Positions 16,672 to 25,256 of a stretch of 64,000 bases of DNA are shown in pieces. The position numbers and the translations under genes are program-made. The stretch spans positions 38,326 to 102,325 of the forward strand of contig NZ_LROS01000007.1 of NCBI RefSeq assembly GCF_001675165.1, given 5' to 3'. The number at the start of each line of letters is the position of its first letter. Position 1 is the stretch's first letter. Under the pieces are notes generated by a model, which searched no databases, was not told where the DNA came from, and worked only from the letters and a program-made list of their open reading frames with translations. Origin of the DNA: Clostridium ragsdalei P11. Lineage in GTDB: Bacteria > Bacillota > Clostridia > Clostridiales > Clostridiaceae.

Positions 16672-18051
16672 ATCTACTATAGTACCTGGATTTAAAATCC
16701 CATTAGGATCAAATGCTTTCTTAATGCCTTCCATAATTTGAATTTCTCTTTTGGTAAATTGAAGAGGCATATATTCTTTTCTGGTTTTTCCAGTTCCATG
16801 TTCTGCAGTTATTGTTCCACCATATTTCAATGCAATTTTGTACATTTCCTGTTTAAACTCTTCATAGTAAGAAGGCAATTTACCATTGTCACTTAGTATG
16901 AAATTATGAATATTCCCATCGCCTATATGGCCAACTGCTGGGATTTCAGTATGGTATTTTTCAGATAAAGCCGATATATCATCAAAGAAATCAGGCACTG
17001 CGGATGGTGGAACTGCCATGTCAAGTCCGTCAGCTACATGGTCTTTAAAAGGAGTATAGGCATTGCTCCTTATAGCTAAAATTTCCTTCTGATCCTTTGA
17101 AGTTTCAGCTATAATGCTGTCTACTGCATTATGTTCTTCACATATTCCTACAATTTGTTCACTAGTATCATAAAGTTCATCTTCAGTTTTAGCGTCTAGC
17201 ATGAGCATTAAATCCACAGAGCCTTTGGTTGCAGGCCATTTAGTTCCAAGGTGTTCTGCAGCTTTTTCTGAAATAGGTCTGTCCATGTATTCAATAGCTA
17301 AAGGTGTAATTCCTTCTTGAAGTATTTTAGGAACGCAGTCACAGGCATCTCTTCGTGAATCAAAGGAAACTATGAGTGTACCTGTGTATTTATTTCTTGC
17401 ATATAATTTTAAAGTTACTTTTGTGATCACACCAAGAGTTCCTTCGCTGCCAATCATCATTTGAAGCAAATCATAACCCATGTTGTTTTTTATTAGTTTT
17501 CCACCTAAAGTGACTATTTCTCCTGTAGGAAGAACTACTTCTAAAGCTTTAACATGATTTCTCATAATTCCATGTTTTACAGCCTTTGTACCGCCTGCAT
17601 TTACGGCTACCATTCCTCCAATTTGTGCTCCCTCATCACCGGGATGTATTGGGAAGAATAATTTATCCTGTTTATTTAATTCTTCAAGTAAATTTGCTAA
17701 AGTTACGCCAGATTCCACTGTAATCATTAGATTCTTTTTATCAAATTCCACGATCTTATTTAATCTCTCCAGAGATAAGATTATACTTGGTTTTATGGGA
17801 ACTGCCGCACCACATACACCTGTACCACCGCCCCTAGCAATTACAGGTATCATGATTTCATTTGCATATGTTAGTATTTTGGATATTTCTTCTGGTGAAC
17901 CGGGTTTAACTACTACACAATCTTTTGAGGATTCAACACGAATTAAAGCTTCTGTTTCATCCTGTAAGTAACTTTGCATCTGTGATAGGTCATTTGTAAC
18001 CCAGTCTGCACCGGTAATCTTTTTTAGATTTTCAATTATTTCTGAATTCAA
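16669..18051 (-). CDS. GlcD-type FAD-binding oxidase (lactate/glycolate dehydrogenase-like)
   Basis: 460 aa. An N-terminal PCMH-type FAD domain contains VKPGSPEEISKILTYAN and VIARGGGTGVCGAAVP (about 69-84) and GAQIGGMVAVNAGGTKAVKHG; the C-terminal cap ends in GDGNIHNFIL, ITAEHGTGKTRKEYMPLQF and DPNGILNPGTI. This matches GlcD and D-lactate dehydrogenases that oxidise 2-hydroxy acids to 2-oxo acids. In anaerobes some act with electron-transfer flavoproteins, but no etfAB is seen here. It lies 30 bases downstream of an Ldh_2 dehydrogenase on the same strand, so the pair probably handles lactate, glycolate or a related hydroxy acid. Confidence 0.85.
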   Translation of the reverse strand: MNSEIIENLKKITGADWVTNDLSQMQSYLQDETEALIRVESSKDCVVVKPGSPEEISKILTYANEIMIPVIARGGGTGVCGAAVPIKPSIILSLERLNKIVEFDKKNLMITVESGVTLANLLEELNKQDKLFFPIHPGDEGAQIGGMVAVNAGGTKAVKHGIMRNHVKALEVVLPTGEIVTLGGKLIKNNMGYDLLQMMIGSEGTLGVITKVTLKLYARNKYTGTLIVSFDSRRDACDCVPKILQEGITPLAIEYMDRPISEKAAEHLGTKWPATKGSVDLMLMLDAKTEDELYDTSEQIVGICEEHNAVDSIIAETSKDQKEILAIRSNAYTPFKDHVADGLDMAVPPSAVPDFFDDISALSEKYHTEIPAVGHIGDGNIHNFILSDNGKLPSYYEEFKQEMYKIALKYGGTITAEHGTGKTRKEYMPLQFTKREIQIMEGIKKAFDPNGILNPGTIVD

Positions 18052-18081
18052 AAATATTGCCCCCTTTTTAATAATTTACAA

Positions 18082-19179
18082 TTATATTACTTTAGTTACA
18101 TAATCACTAGCTTTTATATTAAAGTAGTCACATATGTCGTATATTTCTTTAAGAGTAGTCTCATTTACTGGAATTCCATTTTCCATTTTATCCTTATAGG
18201 ATTCTACTTCTTTCTCACCATGAGTATATATTCTTGTGGCGCCTTTTGCTTTTTTTGAATTTCTAAGTTCATTTAGGTAACTGGAAAAGTTCTCTTCAAT
18301 GGATTGTTTATCCCCAAATATACCATAATCCACTGCAAAGAAATAATGACATGTTCCAGATCCATTTTCTCTATCTAAGCTAACTTTATTTGCAGTAAAT
18401 CCTCCAGACAAAATTGCTGTAAACATTTCAACTGCAAGTGCAAATCCATAACCTTTATGTCCTCCAGTTGATTCTTTTGATCCTCCAAGAGGAAGCAGGC
18501 CTCCTCCAGAATTTTTTCGTACATTAAGAAGTACATCTAGGGGATCTGTAGTATCTTCACCGTCACTATTTAAAGCGAGACCAAGTGGAAGAGGTTCATG
18601 CCTTTTGTTATAAACTTCAATTTTTCCTCTGGTAACTACGCTAGTAGCCATATCCATTAAAAATGGGTAGGGTTTAGCTGGAAAAGATATGGCAATAGGA
18701 TTTGTACCAAGCATAGCATCTTTTCCAAAGGTTGGTACCATTACAGCTGGAGAATTGGTCATTGAAATTCCAAGAAGTCCTTCCTCCTCAGCCATTTTGG
18801 CATAGTAGCCTGCAATACCATAGTGATTTGAATTTCTAACTACTACCATACCCATTCCTGAAGTTTTAGCTTTTTTAATTGCCAGATTCATGGCTTTTTT
18901 ACCAATTAGTTGTCCCATACCTCCCATGCCATCTATTGTTGCAGATACAGGTGTTTCCTTTACTATTTTCATTTTAGAATTGATATTTATAAGGCCACTT
19001 TTTATTTCACTGTAGTATTTGACTAGCCTTTGGATACCATGTGATTCAATTCCATATAGATCTGATAAAAGCAAAACGCTAGTTATGGTTTTACTATCTT
19101 CCTGGTTGAATCCAAATTTCTCAAAAACCAAATTACACAACTTTTTTATATCTTCATACTTAACCTTGGTGTATGACAT
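18082..19179 (-). CDS. Ldh_2 family NAD(P)-dependent malate/lactate-type dehydrogenase
   Basis: 365 aa, typical length for the family. Conserved regions: SDLYGIESHGIQRLVKYY (about 40-57, with the catalytic His), GQLIGKKAMNLAIKKAK, VVVRNSNHYGIAGYYAKMA (about 115-133), GTNPIAISFPA (about 158-168) and GHKGYGFALAVEMF (about 243-256). These enzymes reduce 2-oxo acids such as pyruvate, oxaloacetate or sulfopyruvate, or oxidise the hydroxy acid; the substrate cannot be told from sequence. First gene of an apparent two-gene operon with the GlcD-type oxidase. Confidence 0.87.
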   Translation of the reverse strand: MSYTKVKYEDIKKLCNLVFEKFGFNQEDSKTITSVLLLSDLYGIESHGIQRLVKYYSEIKSGLININSKMKIVKETPVSATIDGMGGMGQLIGKKAMNLAIKKAKTSGMGMVVVRNSNHYGIAGYYAKMAEEEGLLGISMTNSPAVMVPTFGKDAMLGTNPIAISFPAKPYPFLMDMATSVVTRGKIEVYNKRHEPLPLGLALNSDGEDTTDPLDVLLNVRKNSGGGLLPLGGSKESTGGHKGYGFALAVEMFTAILSGGFTANKVSLDRENGSGTCHYFFAVDYGIFGDKQSIEENFSSYLNELRNSKKAKGATRIYTHGEKEVESYKDKMENGIPVNETTLKEIYDICDYFNIKASDYVTKVI

Positions 19180-19204
19180 ATTATTCCTCCATTCAGCAAA
19201 TTTA

Positions 19205-19267
19205 CTTTATGCATTTGAAAGAAAATAACAAGTCAAAGATGCGACGGTTATTTCTTTGAAAATGCTT
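19205..19267. repeat. IR4 palindrome, copy 1
   Basis: GCATTTGAAAGAAAATAAC and GTTATTTCTTTGAAAATGC form a long imperfect stem around AAGTCAAAGATGCGAC. Nearly the same arms recur at 37034-37092 with a different loop, and one arm alone at about 7686-7708. It lies in the leader of the minus-strand dehydrogenase operon. Confidence 0.75.
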
Positions 19268-19293
19268 TATATATAATAGTTTTATTATAGCAA

Positions 19294-19352
19294 ATTATAC
19301 CTCATTTAAGTGTAAAATAGAAGGTGCTTGTTACCTAAATTTGAGGTATAAT
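19294..19352. promoter_or_regulatory. Symmetric divergent promoter region
   Basis: ATTATACCTCA (19294-19304) and TGAGGTATAAT (19342-19352) are perfect inverted copies 37 bases apart in the divergent gap between the dehydrogenase operon (minus) and the VanZ-like gene (plus). Each contains a consensus -10 box TATAAT pointing outward towards its gene, so this is probably a pair of facing promoters and may also be an operator. No clear -35 boxes were identified. Confidence 0.55.
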
Positions 19353-19373
19353 AATTGCATTAAGACAAAGAAG

Positions 19374-19943
19374 GTGACAAGTATTAAAAAGATAATTTTG
19401 ATTATTTTATGTATTCTTTGGATGGGATTTATATTTTATAACTCATCAAATAATGGCAATATATCTAACGAAAGAAGTTATAATATATTGGACAATTTAA
19501 GAAAAGAGTACAGACAAATCAAGGAAAACAAAATTGTAAGTAAAAATGTAAATAGCAATGTTCAAATTAAAACTCAAAAAGATCAAGTTAAAAGTGTATA
19601 TATGAATCCTACAGAAAATAGAGAAGAAAAGCTGAATTTAATTATAAGGAAAAATGCCCATGCATTCGAATACTTTATACTTGCTATTTTAGTTAGTGGA
19701 GTGTTATTTGAATTTAATGTAAAAGGTGCAAAAGCTTTAATATACATAATGTTTGTATGTCTTTTTTATGCTGTTACAGATGAATTTCATCAAATGTTTG
19801 TGCCTGGCAGAAGTTCCCTTGTAAGTGACGTACTCATAGATTTTTTGGGAAGCTTAATTGGAATTTTTATTTTCTACTTGAGTTATTATTTGGTTCATAA
19901 AATAAAATTAAGACAAAAAGGAAGCCTAATTTTATTTAAGTAG
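19374..19943 (+). CDS. VanZ-like membrane protein
   Basis: About 187-190 aa. Several starts are possible: TTG 19341 overlaps the -10 box and is unlikely; GTG 19374 is in frame but within a GAAGGTGA site; ATT 19383 is 6 bases after that site and gives MIKKIILIILCILWMGF. Family features are IFYNSSNNG after the first helix, an insertion of about 60 polar residues, then RKNAHAFEYFILAILVSG, VTDEFHQMFVPGRSSLVSDV and a final helix. VanZ proteins are associated with teicoplanin resistance in one lineage but most members have no known function. It converges on the macro-domain gene. Confidence 0.8.
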   Translation: MTSIKKIILIILCILWMGFIFYNSSNNGNISNERSYNILDNLRKEYRQIKENKIVSKNVNSNVQIKTQKDQVKSVYMNPTENREEKLNLIIRKNAHAFEYFILAILVSGVLFEFNVKGAKALIYIMFVCLFYAVTDEFHQMFVPGRSSLVSDVLIDFLGSLIGIFIFYLSYYLVHKIKLRQKGSLILFK

Positions 19944-20474
19944 ATATTTTTTTGATTTTTCAAGGAAAATGTTATAGGTTTTTTCGTCGAAATTGCACAT
20001 TACAACTTTATTTAAACTCGTATCTTTATTTTTTAAAAACTTTATAGTGGTTTCAAGAAGTATTTCTGCACACTTATCTTTTGGAAAGCCGAATATACCA
20101 GAACTTATGGCTGGCATGGATATAGAATGTAAATTATAGCACTCTGCCAGATTGAGCACACTTGTTACAGCTTTTTTAAGCTTATCATTTTCATTGCCCT
20201 CACCCATTATGGGACCTACAGTGTGTATAACAAATTTGGCAGGTAGCTTATGTCCATATGTTATGACTGCCTTTCCAACGGGAACACTTCCAATTATTGA
20301 TATAAGTTTATTACTATCATTTTGTATTTCAAATCCACCAGCAGAGACTATGGCTAGAGCTGCGCCGCCTCCATGTTGTAATCTGCTGTTTGCAGGATTT
20401 ACAATGGCATCACTGTGTTCTTTTGTTAGATCTCCTTTTTTGATTTCAATTGCGCTATTACCTATTTTAATCAT
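19932..20474 (-). CDS. Macro-domain ADP-ribose hydrolase
   Basis: 180 aa, a single macro domain. Ligand-binding motifs: IKKGDLTKEHSDAIVNPANS (about 11-30), HGGGAALAI with the catalytic-loop GGG (about 34-42), and SISMPAISSGIFGFP (about 117-131). These match the YmdB/MacroD class that removes O-acetyl-ADP-ribose or mono-ADP-ribose. Its 3' end overlaps the VanZ-like gene by 12 bases. It appears to be a single-gene transcript. Confidence 0.9.
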   Translation of the reverse strand: MIKIGNSAIEIKKGDLTKEHSDAIVNPANSRLQHGGGAALAIVSAGGFEIQNDSNKLISIIGSVPVGKAVITYGHKLPAKFVIHTVGPIMGEGNENDKLKKAVTSVLNLAECYNLHSISMPAISSGIFGFPKDKCAEILLETTIKFLKNKDTSLNKVVMCNFDEKTYNIFLEKSKKYLLK

Positions 20475-20767
20475 ATACTAATCCCCTTTCAGAAATTTTT
20501 TAAGTAGTACTATGAAATTGTATAGTTTTGTTTATATAATTATATATCTTATAGCTGGAATAATCATTATATGATTTGGTATAAGTTGATTTTTTGCTTA
20601 GAAACCTTAGTATAAATGAAGTTGAAGATTTTCTGGATATTGGAGGAAATGCTTACTTAATTTATTTTGAAGTTTTAGACTAAAGTTCTTTATTTTAAAC
20701 AACATTAAGCTTATAATAAAAATGTTAAAAAGTTATTTTACAGTGCCTACATAAGAGGAGGATGGAA
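20475..20767. other. Divergent gap with IR2 outer-arm fragment
   Basis: Between the macro-domain gene (minus) and the efflux adaptor (plus). It includes an isolated IR2 end at about 20575-20615 (GGTATAAGTTGATTTTTTGC then TTAGAAACCT). The ribosome site GAGGAGG at 20755-20761 serves the ATG at 20768. Nothing else identifiable. Confidence 0.45.
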
Positions 20768-21562
20768 ATGAAAAAAATTATTTTAGTTTGTTTAGTAGTT
20801 ATGGGAGTGTTTTTAGGTGGCTGTAGTTATAATAAAAATTCAGCTCCTACAAAGACAATTACAAATTCTAATGAACAGAATGATAAGGGTTCGTTTATAA
20901 TGGGAGGAAAGATTACAACAAATGAAGATACTCAAATAACTTCAAACATTTCGGCAAGGGTTTCAGAAGTATCTGTAGACATAGGGACAAAAGTAACAGA
21001 TGGACAAGTTGTTATAAAATTGGATACCCAAGATCTTCAGAATCAAGTTGATCAAGCACAGAATGCATTAAATGCTGCAAATTCAAGTTTAACTAGTGCA
21101 CAAAGTAGTGCGTATAATAGTACAAGCCTAACAGGTAGTTCTGCATCATCCAATATAAGTACTTATCAAAGTCAGGTAAATCAGGCACAGTCTGCATTAA
21201 AAGCTGCTCAAAATTCGCTTAATAATGCTACTATTACATCACCTATTTCAGGAACAGTTAGTGCTAAAAATGTAAATGTTGGAGATATGGCTTATCCAGG
21301 TAAACCGCTTATCTCAATAGTTAATTCTGATAAATTATATGTAAATGCATATGCGCCATCTTACATTTTAAATAAGATTACCGTTGGTCAAAATGTAATT
21401 ATTAGGGTACCTGACCTTCCAGATCAGGATTTTCAAGGAAAAGTAACTGTCATAAATTCTAAGGTAGAGCCGCAAAGTTCAGATGTTCTAGTAAAGGTTA
21501 CTATAAATGGTAAAAATCCATCTTTGAAACCAGGTATGTTTGCGGAAATAGGATTAGAGTAG
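20768..21562 (+). CDS. HlyD-type efflux adaptor lipoprotein
   Basis: 264 aa from ATG 20768; the ATG at 20762 abuts the ribosome site and is unlikely. The lipoprotein signal has lipobox LGGC (Cys about 19). The order is typical of membrane-fusion adaptors: N-terminal biotinyl-lipoyl half (ISARVSEVSVDIGTKVTDGQ), a coiled-coil hairpin rich in Gln, Asn, Ala and Ser (about 85-150), second lipoyl half ATITSPISGTVSAKNVNVGD and a beta-barrel end PGMFAEIG. Such proteins link an inner-membrane pump to the exterior. Followed 19 bases on by a second adaptor, but no pump gene is present. Confidence 0.85.
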   Translation: MKKIILVCLVVMGVFLGGCSYNKNSAPTKTITNSNEQNDKGSFIMGGKITTNEDTQITSNISARVSEVSVDIGTKVTDGQVVIKLDTQDLQNQVDQAQNALNAANSSLTSAQSSAYNSTSLTGSSASSNISTYQSQVNQAQSALKAAQNSLNNATITSPISGTVSAKNVNVGDMAYPGKPLISIVNSDKLYVNAYAPSYILNKITVGQNVIIRVPDLPDQDFQGKVTVINSKVEPQSSDVLVKVTINGKNPSLKPGMFAEIGLE

Positions 21563-21581
21563 TGAAAAGGGGGGATACAGC

Positions 21582-22253
21582 ATGGTTAATAAAATAGTTA
21601 GTATGATTAAGAAATATAAAATAGCAGCTATTGGAATATTAGTAGGAATTGCAGTAATATTGTGCGGTATAATATCTTATTTTTGGTATGAGAATACTTA
21701 TTATATTTCAACAAATGATGCAGTAGTGGGTGCAGATTCAGTTAATGTAAATACTCAAATTCAAGGTAAATTACTAGAGTTTGATATAAATGAGGGCGAT
21801 GAAGTTAATAAAGATGAGATATTGGCCAGACAAGAAGTTACAAATACCCCGGATTCAAGTATAGATTCATCTTTAGTGAGAGCTCCTATAAGTGGTATAG
21901 TTGTTAAAAAGCAGAGTACTCAGGGAGAATTTAAATTAGCTGGTCAAACTATAGCTACTGTAGCAGATGAAGATAATGTTTATGTAACTGCAAATATAGA
22001 TGAAAAAGAAATTCAAAATATAAAAGTTGGTCAAGCTGTTACCATTAAGTTGGATGAATTTAATGGCAAAAAGTTTAATGGAAAAGTAAAATCCATTGGA
22101 TTAGTATCACAAAATGGTTTAAATCAATCTTCTAAAGATAAAAATGGTAAGTTTGAAAAAGTAAACCAAAAAGTACCCGTTAAAATTCAGTTCAATAAGA
22201 CTAAGGGATTAGTTTTAGGAACTAATGCAAGTGTCAAGATCCGTGTAAAATAG
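21582..22253 (+). CDS. EmrA/HlyD-family efflux adaptor
   Basis: 223 aa with a GTG-independent ATG start behind AAGGGGGGATA. One N-terminal membrane helix (about 13-36), then YYISTNDAVVGADSVNVNTQ (about 43-62), a lipoyl half with INEGDEVNKDEILARQE, no long coiled-coil hairpin (the two lipoyl halves are joined by a short linker), RAPISGIVVKKQSTQGE and a barrel ending TNASVKIRVK. This short hairpin-less form is typical of Gram-positive EmrA-like adaptors. A DHA2-type MFS transporter is the usual partner and is absent: the next sequence is an IR2 element. Confidence 0.83.
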   Translation: MVNKIVSMIKKYKIAAIGILVGIAVILCGIISYFWYENTYYISTNDAVVGADSVNVNTQIQGKLLEFDINEGDEVNKDEILARQEVTNTPDSSIDSSLVRAPISGIVVKKQSTQGEFKLAGQTIATVADEDNVYVTANIDEKEIQNIKVGQAVTIKLDEFNGKKFNGKVKSIGLVSQNGLNQSSKDKNGKFEKVNQKVPVKIQFNKTKGLVLGTNASVKIRVK

Positions 22254-22263
22254 AAAACAATTT

Positions 22264-22518
22264 ATGGAATTCTAAACGAAAATAAACTTATGCTCCGAAT
22301 ATTTTTACAACCACAAGTACGATTAAATATTTTGATAAGTCTAAGCAGAAAATTTGCAAAAACGTAAGGACTTTTGAAAACTCGTTCCTCAGACAATTCA
22401 AAAGTCCTAAGTTTTTTCATAAATTTTATGCTAAGACTTATATACAAAATATTTAAATGTACTTGCTTATTGTAAAATATTTCTACGCATAAGTTTATTT
22501 TTTAGTTAGAAATTCTAT
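22264..22518 (+). repeat. IR2 palindromic element, copy b
   Basis: A full copy with outer arms GAATTCTAAACGAAAATAAA and TTTATTTTTTAGTTAGAAATTC. The inner stem is perfect: AGGACTTTTGAA (22367-22378) with TTCAAAAGTCCT (22397-22408), loop AACTCGTTCCTCAGACAA. It fills most of the 330-base gap between the adaptor and phosphatase genes; a partial IR1-like stretch (GGATGATTTTCTGC with CAGAAAATC) follows at about 22537-22566. Confidence 0.88.
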
Positions 22519-22584
22519 AATACATAATTCACAATTAAGGATGATTTTCTGCTGTCACAGAAAATCTAAAAGTTAGTAATTTAA

Positions 22585-24249
22585 CTATTTATCTATCATA
22601 ATCATGTTAAATTGGGTATTATAGCTGCAATTAAAACCTGCTCTAATTAAAGCATCTAAGCTCACATTTTTACTAGGAGAAAGATCTTTGGAATTAAAAC
22701 TATAAGTTTGCTTATCTATAGTCAATTTCATTGATGATGAATCATATTTTCCACCTAAGTACATGGCTATATAACTTGGATTTACATAAGCTTTACCTTT
22801 TATGATTTCAGATTGATTACTTCCAAATGCAATTGGTGTTCCATATACAACTAATCTTGGATCAGCACCTATGGCTGCTAGTTCTTTATTATTCATATCT
22901 ACATTGTATGCAGTTGGGAGAACTACTTTTGTGCTGTTTTGAGGATGATCTTTATCTATTACAAAAGAATCTACTAAGCTACCATCTTGTTTATAAGCAT
23001 TTATCGCAAGTACATTTCCTTTCACATCGGCTACTTCATAGCAAGGCATATCTTGTGGATCAAAGAAGAATGCATCCCAAACTTTAGATGATAAATCTGG
23101 ATAATATTTAGCTCCACTTCTACCAGTTACATAATATACTGTTCCATTAGAATAATCGGTATAATATTTTCCATTATTAATAGGAAAAGTTCTCGACATT
23201 GCATGATCATGTCCATTTATAACTACATCTACATGATGTTTTTCTAATACAGGTGATATTATATTTTTTAAAGTTACATTTGCTCTTGAAGCTTTATTGT
23301 AGTATGGAGTCTTATGAAATGAAACTATTGTCCAAGGCTTTTTATTTGAAGTCAAGTCTGAATCAAGCCATGTGGCCTGCTTTTTTAAAAATTCATCATT
23401 ATTTGGAGATTCTTCATCTTCCTGGCTGTCTAACATAACGAAATGAACATTTCCATAATCGTAAGAATACACTTGTCCTTTGAAACCATCAGGTCCGTTC
23501 ATAGGAACTTTAAATTGATTTGTAAAATATTTAGGTTTAGTTGAATCCCAGCCAACTGCATTGTAGGTTTCGTGATTGCCTTGAACTGGCATTTCAGGTA
23601 AATTGTCAATAACGCCTTTAGCAGCATCAAACCAGTTATTCCAGTGTCTATAATCTTGGCCCTTTTCAACTAAATCACCAACATTTATCATGAAATCTGC
23701 ATCTTTATTTTTAGAATAAGCGTTTTGAACTGTCTTGTTCCAGGGAGCATAATTTGGAACATCAGCATTTCCACTTTGAGAATCCCCAAAAACAATGAAT
23801 TTAACATCGTCCTCTTTGCTTGACTCTGTTTTAAATGTATTTTCAGTGCTCCAATTTTGGCCATCTCCTACTTTGTAACTATACTTAGTTCCTGGAGTAA
23901 GATTTTCTAAAGTAGCTGAAAATAGATTCATATATCCAGTATTTATATCAGTGCTTGATGTGGAAAAATTTTGTTTAGCAGCATTGAAGGTTTTTATTTC
24001 TCCAGTAGTCAAGTTTTTATATTGAACTAATCCTTTAGTTACATTTGTACTAGTTCTCCAGGTGATTGTCTGTGTAGTTTTAGGGCCCTTAGTCCAGGTT
24101 AAAGTAATGTGATCAGGTTTTACAGTAGAATTTAAATTAGTATTAATAGTTGTACTATCGTAAGCCGCATGAACTGGGTATATTGGAGCTATTGTTGATG
24201 TAGCAGCAATAAGTGCAGCTATTATCATTGATAAGTATTTTTTATTCAT
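22585..24249 (-). CDS. Secreted purple-acid-phosphatase-like metallophosphoesterase
   Basis: 554 aa with a signal peptide (cleavage near VHA, about 28). An N-terminal fibronectin-III-like domain (about 45-140, with HITLTWTKGPKTTQTITWRT split across strands) precedes the calcineurin-like domain: GDSQSG (about 155), GDLVEKG, GNHET, and NGHDHAMSR (about 347-355), supplying the metal-binding Asp, Asn and His. The C-terminal 100 residues resemble a copper-amine-oxidase-N/stalk domain that mediates surface attachment. Role: release of phosphate from external phosphoesters. It has its own leader and is divergent from signal peptidase. Confidence 0.88.
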   Translation of the reverse strand: MNKKYLSMIIAALIAATSTIAPIYPVHAAYDSTTINTNLNSTVKPDHITLTWTKGPKTTQTITWRTSTNVTKGLVQYKNLTTGEIKTFNAAKQNFSTSSTDINTGYMNLFSATLENLTPGTKYSYKVGDGQNWSTENTFKTESSKEDDVKFIVFGDSQSGNADVPNYAPWNKTVQNAYSKNKDADFMINVGDLVEKGQDYRHWNNWFDAAKGVIDNLPEMPVQGNHETYNAVGWDSTKPKYFTNQFKVPMNGPDGFKGQVYSYDYGNVHFVMLDSQEDEESPNNDEFLKKQATWLDSDLTSNKKPWTIVSFHKTPYYNKASRANVTLKNIISPVLEKHHVDVVINGHDHAMSRTFPINNGKYYTDYSNGTVYYVTGRSGAKYYPDLSSKVWDAFFFDPQDMPCYEVADVKGNVLAINAYKQDGSLVDSFVIDKDHPQNSTKVVLPTAYNVDMNNKELAAIGADPRLVVYGTPIAFGSNQSEIIKGKAYVNPSYIAMYLGGKYDSSSMKLTIDKQTYSFNSKDLSPSKNVSLDALIRAGFNCSYNTQFNMIMIDK

Positions 24250-24405
24250 AATATTCCCCCCTTAACTTAATTTTCCATTTGACAATCTTATTATATATTT
24301 TCAAAATTAAATTGATATTATATAAAGTTAACTGTATGTTAATTTATATTATGCTATAATAAATGTTAATTATAATTTTTGTAATATTAAAGGAGAGTAT
24401 GATAA

Positions 24406-24936
24406 ATGGAACATAAGGGAGTTTTAAGGAATGTAGGCGGGTATATATTTTATGTTATATTAGCAGTTGTATTTGCATTGACATTTAGAACATATGTTTT
24501 TGCAAGAACAACTGTGATAGGACCTTCTATGCAGCCTACATTTCACGATAAGGATTCTGTGTTCTTGGAAAAAGTGAGCACTGAAACCGGTCATATAAGT
24601 AGAGGAGAAATTGTTACTTTTTATTCTAAAGACGAAAATAATGATGATTACATAAAAAGAGTTATAGGAATAGCTGGAGATAAAGTTGAAATAAAAGATG
24701 GAAAGGTATATTTAAATGGACAACTTCTTTCAGAAGATTATCTTCCTAAAGGAACTATTACTGAACCCAATTCTCTTATTACACAATATGTAATCCCTAA
24801 AGGATATGTTTTTGTACTTGGAGACAATAGGGGAAATAGTACTGACAGCAGAATACTTGGACCAATAAATTTGAAAGATATAAGAGGGCATGTTGTTTTG
24901 AGAGTATACCCTTTTAATAATATTAAGGCATTTTAA
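24406..24936 (+). CDS. lepB: Signal peptidase I
   Basis: 176 aa, start ATG 24406 after AAAGGAGAG. A single N-terminal membrane anchor (about 12-32) precedes the catalytic Ser in GPSMQPT (about 45-51). The general-base Lys is in YIKRVIGIAGD (about 83-93) and the conserved GDNRGNSTDSR box is at about 143-153. The size and single anchor are those of Gram-positive SipS-type enzymes, which cleave secretory signal peptides on the outer membrane face. The promoter region upstream is AT-rich and no neighbour is co-oriented closely; an IR1 element follows. Confidence 0.95.
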   Translation: MEHKGVLRNVGGYIFYVILAVVFALTFRTYVFARTTVIGPSMQPTFHDKDSVFLEKVSTETGHISRGEIVTFYSKDENNDDYIKRVIGIAGDKVEIKDGKVYLNGQLLSEDYLPKGTITEPNSLITQYVIPKGYVFVLGDNRGNSTDSRILGPINLKDIRGHVVLRVYPFNNIKAF

Positions 24937-24974
24937 AAAATATGCGTAAATTGAAATGCAAATTGGTAAACATA

Positions 24975-25225
24975 TAACTTAACTTTTGCAGTTTAGGAAT
25001 AATGCGAAGCAACATTTTTAATTAATAGTTAAGAATGAAGAATTAATAGTTAATGTGGATTTTTTTCTGTTACACTGCAAAAAATCTTTGATTAAATTTT
25101 TGATAGCTCGTTTCGCTAAAGCGAAACATATTTGTATAAATTAAAAGATTTTTTGCGATAGCTAAAAAGCATCCTTTACTATTAATTTTTCATTATTAAT
25201 TCTTAACTTATGAAGGTTGAGTATA
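24975..25225 (+). repeat. IR1 element, copy 3
   Basis: Full plus-orientation copy: CTTAACTTTTGCA outer end, TTAAGAATGAAGAATTAATA arm, GTGGATTTTTTTC, GTTACACTGCAAAAAATC, the perfect central hairpin GTTTCGCT/AGCGAAAC (about 25111-25127), GATTTTTTGCGATAGCTAAA and the closing arm TTAATTTTTCATTATTAATT, ending GTTGAGTATA. It occupies the gap before proB. Confidence 0.88.
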
Positions 25226-25256
25226 TAAAAGTTAAATTGTTTGTGGGGAGTAAAAA

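Noticed and set aside
19341..19373. TTG start giving a 200-aa VanZ-like protein
   Set aside because: The TTG overlaps the predicted -10 box TATAAT and has no ribosome site; a start at 19374 or 19383 fits better.
24975..25256. T-box or other amino-acid riboswitch before proB
   Set aside because: No T-box sequence or specifier-loop pattern was found; the leader is an IR1 repeat shared with unrelated genes.
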